Below are positions 4,931 through 5,719 of a DNA stretch of 5,719 bases, one piece after another. Origin of the DNA: Acidobacteriaceae bacterium (GTDB lineage: Bacteria > Acidobacteriota > Terriglobia > Terriglobales > Acidobacteriaceae). Where the stretch lies: NCBI GenBank assembly GCA_003135495.1, contig PLBX01000165.1:1-5719 (forward strand), written 5' to 3'. Every line of letters starts with the position of its first letter. Position 1 is the first letter of the stretch. The notes under the pieces were generated by a model. It made no database searches and had not been told where the DNA came from. It saw nothing but the letters and a program-made list of their open reading frames with translations. The position numbers were made by a program, and so were the translations under genes.

Positions 4931-5719
4931 TTATTGAGCGCCCGCTCGCTCGGAACCCAAGCCGGTGTTTGAGCGGACGAGCAGTTCATTGAATTTGTGC
5001 TGCGAGGTGGGCTCGTGGCTAAGTAGAGTGCCGACGATGGCTCCAATAAATCCCAACGGGATACTCAGAATGCCTGGATTTTCCAATGGGAACAAAGCCG
5101 GGGCCTGGAAAATGTGTCTGGCGGTTCCAACGACGGTGGGGGGGTCGACGGCCATCAAGCTGGGACTGATCAAAATCAGCCCAATCGAAGAGAGCAAGCC
5201 TACCGCAAGCCCGGAGACCGCGCCCACCGTATTAAACCTGCGCCAAAAAATTGAGAGCACAATTACGGGCAAGTTTGCCGATGCAGCGACGGCGAATGCG
5301 AGTGCCACGAGGAAGGCGACATTTGCAGTCGGTCCAAGGAGAATTGCAATGGTTATGGCCACTGCGCCCACGGCAAAGGCTGAGATGCGGGCCACCATGA
5401 CTTCCTCTCCCGGTTTACGCTCGACCCCGTTGTGGATGACGTTGGTCCAAAAGTCATGCGAGAAAGAAGTTGTAGCACTGATGGTGAGGCCGGCAACCAC
5501 GGCCAGGATCGTTGCAAAAGCGATGGCCGAGATGAAAGCGAAAAAGATTGGACCGGCCAGAGCGTTGGCCAACAAAGGCGCGCTCATATTCGTGCCGCCG
5601 TGGGTCTTAATAAAATCGGGGCCGACAATGGTGGCCGCACCGAAACCGAGGAACGTGGTCATAATGTAGAAACTGCCGATAAGAACCATGGCCCAGACCA
5701 CGCTGTTGCGCGCCGTCTT
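4931..5719 (-). CDS. actP: cation/acetate symporter ActP (sodium:solute symporter family), C-terminal part
   Basis: Inner-membrane sodium:solute symporter (SSS family) that takes up acetate and related short monocarboxylates. The 262 visible residues start mid-protein with KTARNSVVWAMVLIGSFYI and run to TAA; the N-terminal half lies beyond the right edge. About six to seven hydrophobic segments are visible. Hallmarks shared with E. coli ActP are FATILAVVAGLTISATTSFS followed by HDFWTNVI (visible residues about 68-95), NVAFLVALAFAVAASANLP with VIVLSIFWRR, and the hydrophilic tail LLVRSNTGLGSERAGAQ, which mirrors the RSQTGFG tail of ActP. No frameshift or missing motif is seen in this part. ActP genes often follow a small DUF485 gene and acetyl-CoA synthetase; those would lie outside the window. 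The downstream porin on the same strand may serve the same uptake route. Substrate is inferred from family; other monocarboxylates such as pyruvate or propionate are possible. Confidence 0.92.
   Translation of the reverse strand, partial: KTARNSVVWAMVLIGSFYIMTTFLGFGAATIVGPDFIKTHGGTNMSAPLLANALAGPIFFAFISAIAFATILAVVAGLTISATTSFSHDFWTNVIHNGVERKPGEEVMVARISAFAVGAVAITIAILLGPTANVAFLVALAFAVAASANLPVIVLSIFWRRFNTVGAVSGLAVGLLSSIGLILISPSLMAVDPPTVVGTARHIFQAPALFPLENPGILSIPLGFIGAIVGTLLSHEPTSQHKFNELLVRSNTGLGSERAGAQ

Noticed and set aside
4538..4972. 144-codon open frame on the plus strand
   Set aside because: Opposite the HTH-Mop pseudogene and the symporter end. The minus-strand reading shows clear domain motifs; this one does not.
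4965..5669. 234-codon open frame on the plus strand
   Set aside because: Exactly antisense to the well-supported symporter gene; its Ala/Thr/Lys-rich content mirrors the complement of hydrophobic codons.
1..5719. CRISPR array, tRNA, rRNA or insertion sequence
   Set aside because: No regularly spaced repeats, no tRNA-like cloverleaf, no transposase motifs and no paired terminal inverted repeats were seen on reading both strands.

Overview
The window looks like a chromosomal segment of a Gram-negative bacterium, most probably an Acidobacteriota member. This is inferred from moderately GC-rich coding sequence, an outer-membrane porin with an N-terminal coiled coil, a tripartite RND efflux operon, and a short secreted protein ending in LYNRPPPCC, a tail I associate from memory with Acidobacteriota. 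No rRNA or other marker gene is present, so the assignment is tentative. Every gene I can support lies on the minus strand, so the window reads from its right edge to its left edge.

Reading in that direction: (1) 5719-4931 is the C-terminal half of an ActP-type sodium/acetate symporter, whose 5' end lies outside the window. (2) 4840-4430 is a small regulator gene with an excisionase/MerR-like helix-turn-helix followed by a molybdate-binding Mop/TOBE domain. It carries an in-frame TAG at codon 16 and a 12-bp tandem duplication in its DNA-binding part, so I call it a pseudogene. (3) 4202-2310 encodes a 630-residue DcaP-like coiled-coil porin with its own likely promoter and Shine-Dalgarno, closed by a strong intrinsic terminator at 2285-2243. 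(4) 2053-1715 encodes a 112-residue secreted or membrane-anchored protein of unknown function, with a perfect TATAAT upstream and a second intrinsic terminator about 170 nt downstream. (5) 1361-102 encodes the periplasmic adaptor (membrane fusion) lipoprotein of an RND pump. (6) 101-1 is the first 33 codons of the RND inner-membrane permease; its ATG abuts the adaptor stop codon.

Two functional blocks can be read. The right block suggests carboxylate uptake: a porin for small anions across the outer membrane and a symporter across the inner membrane, with a broken Mo-sensor-like regulator between them. The left block is a drug or toxic-compound efflux operon. It is preceded by a separately terminated small secreted protein and by a 17-bp perfect palindrome just upstream of the adaptor gene that could be a repressor site. 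The outer-membrane channel of the pump and any TetR- or MarR-type repressor are not in the window.

The most notable points are the nonsense codon that splits an otherwise well-preserved HTH-Mop regulator, and the small LYNRPPP protein next to the efflux operon. I see no CRISPR array, tRNA, rRNA, insertion sequence or plus-strand gene.
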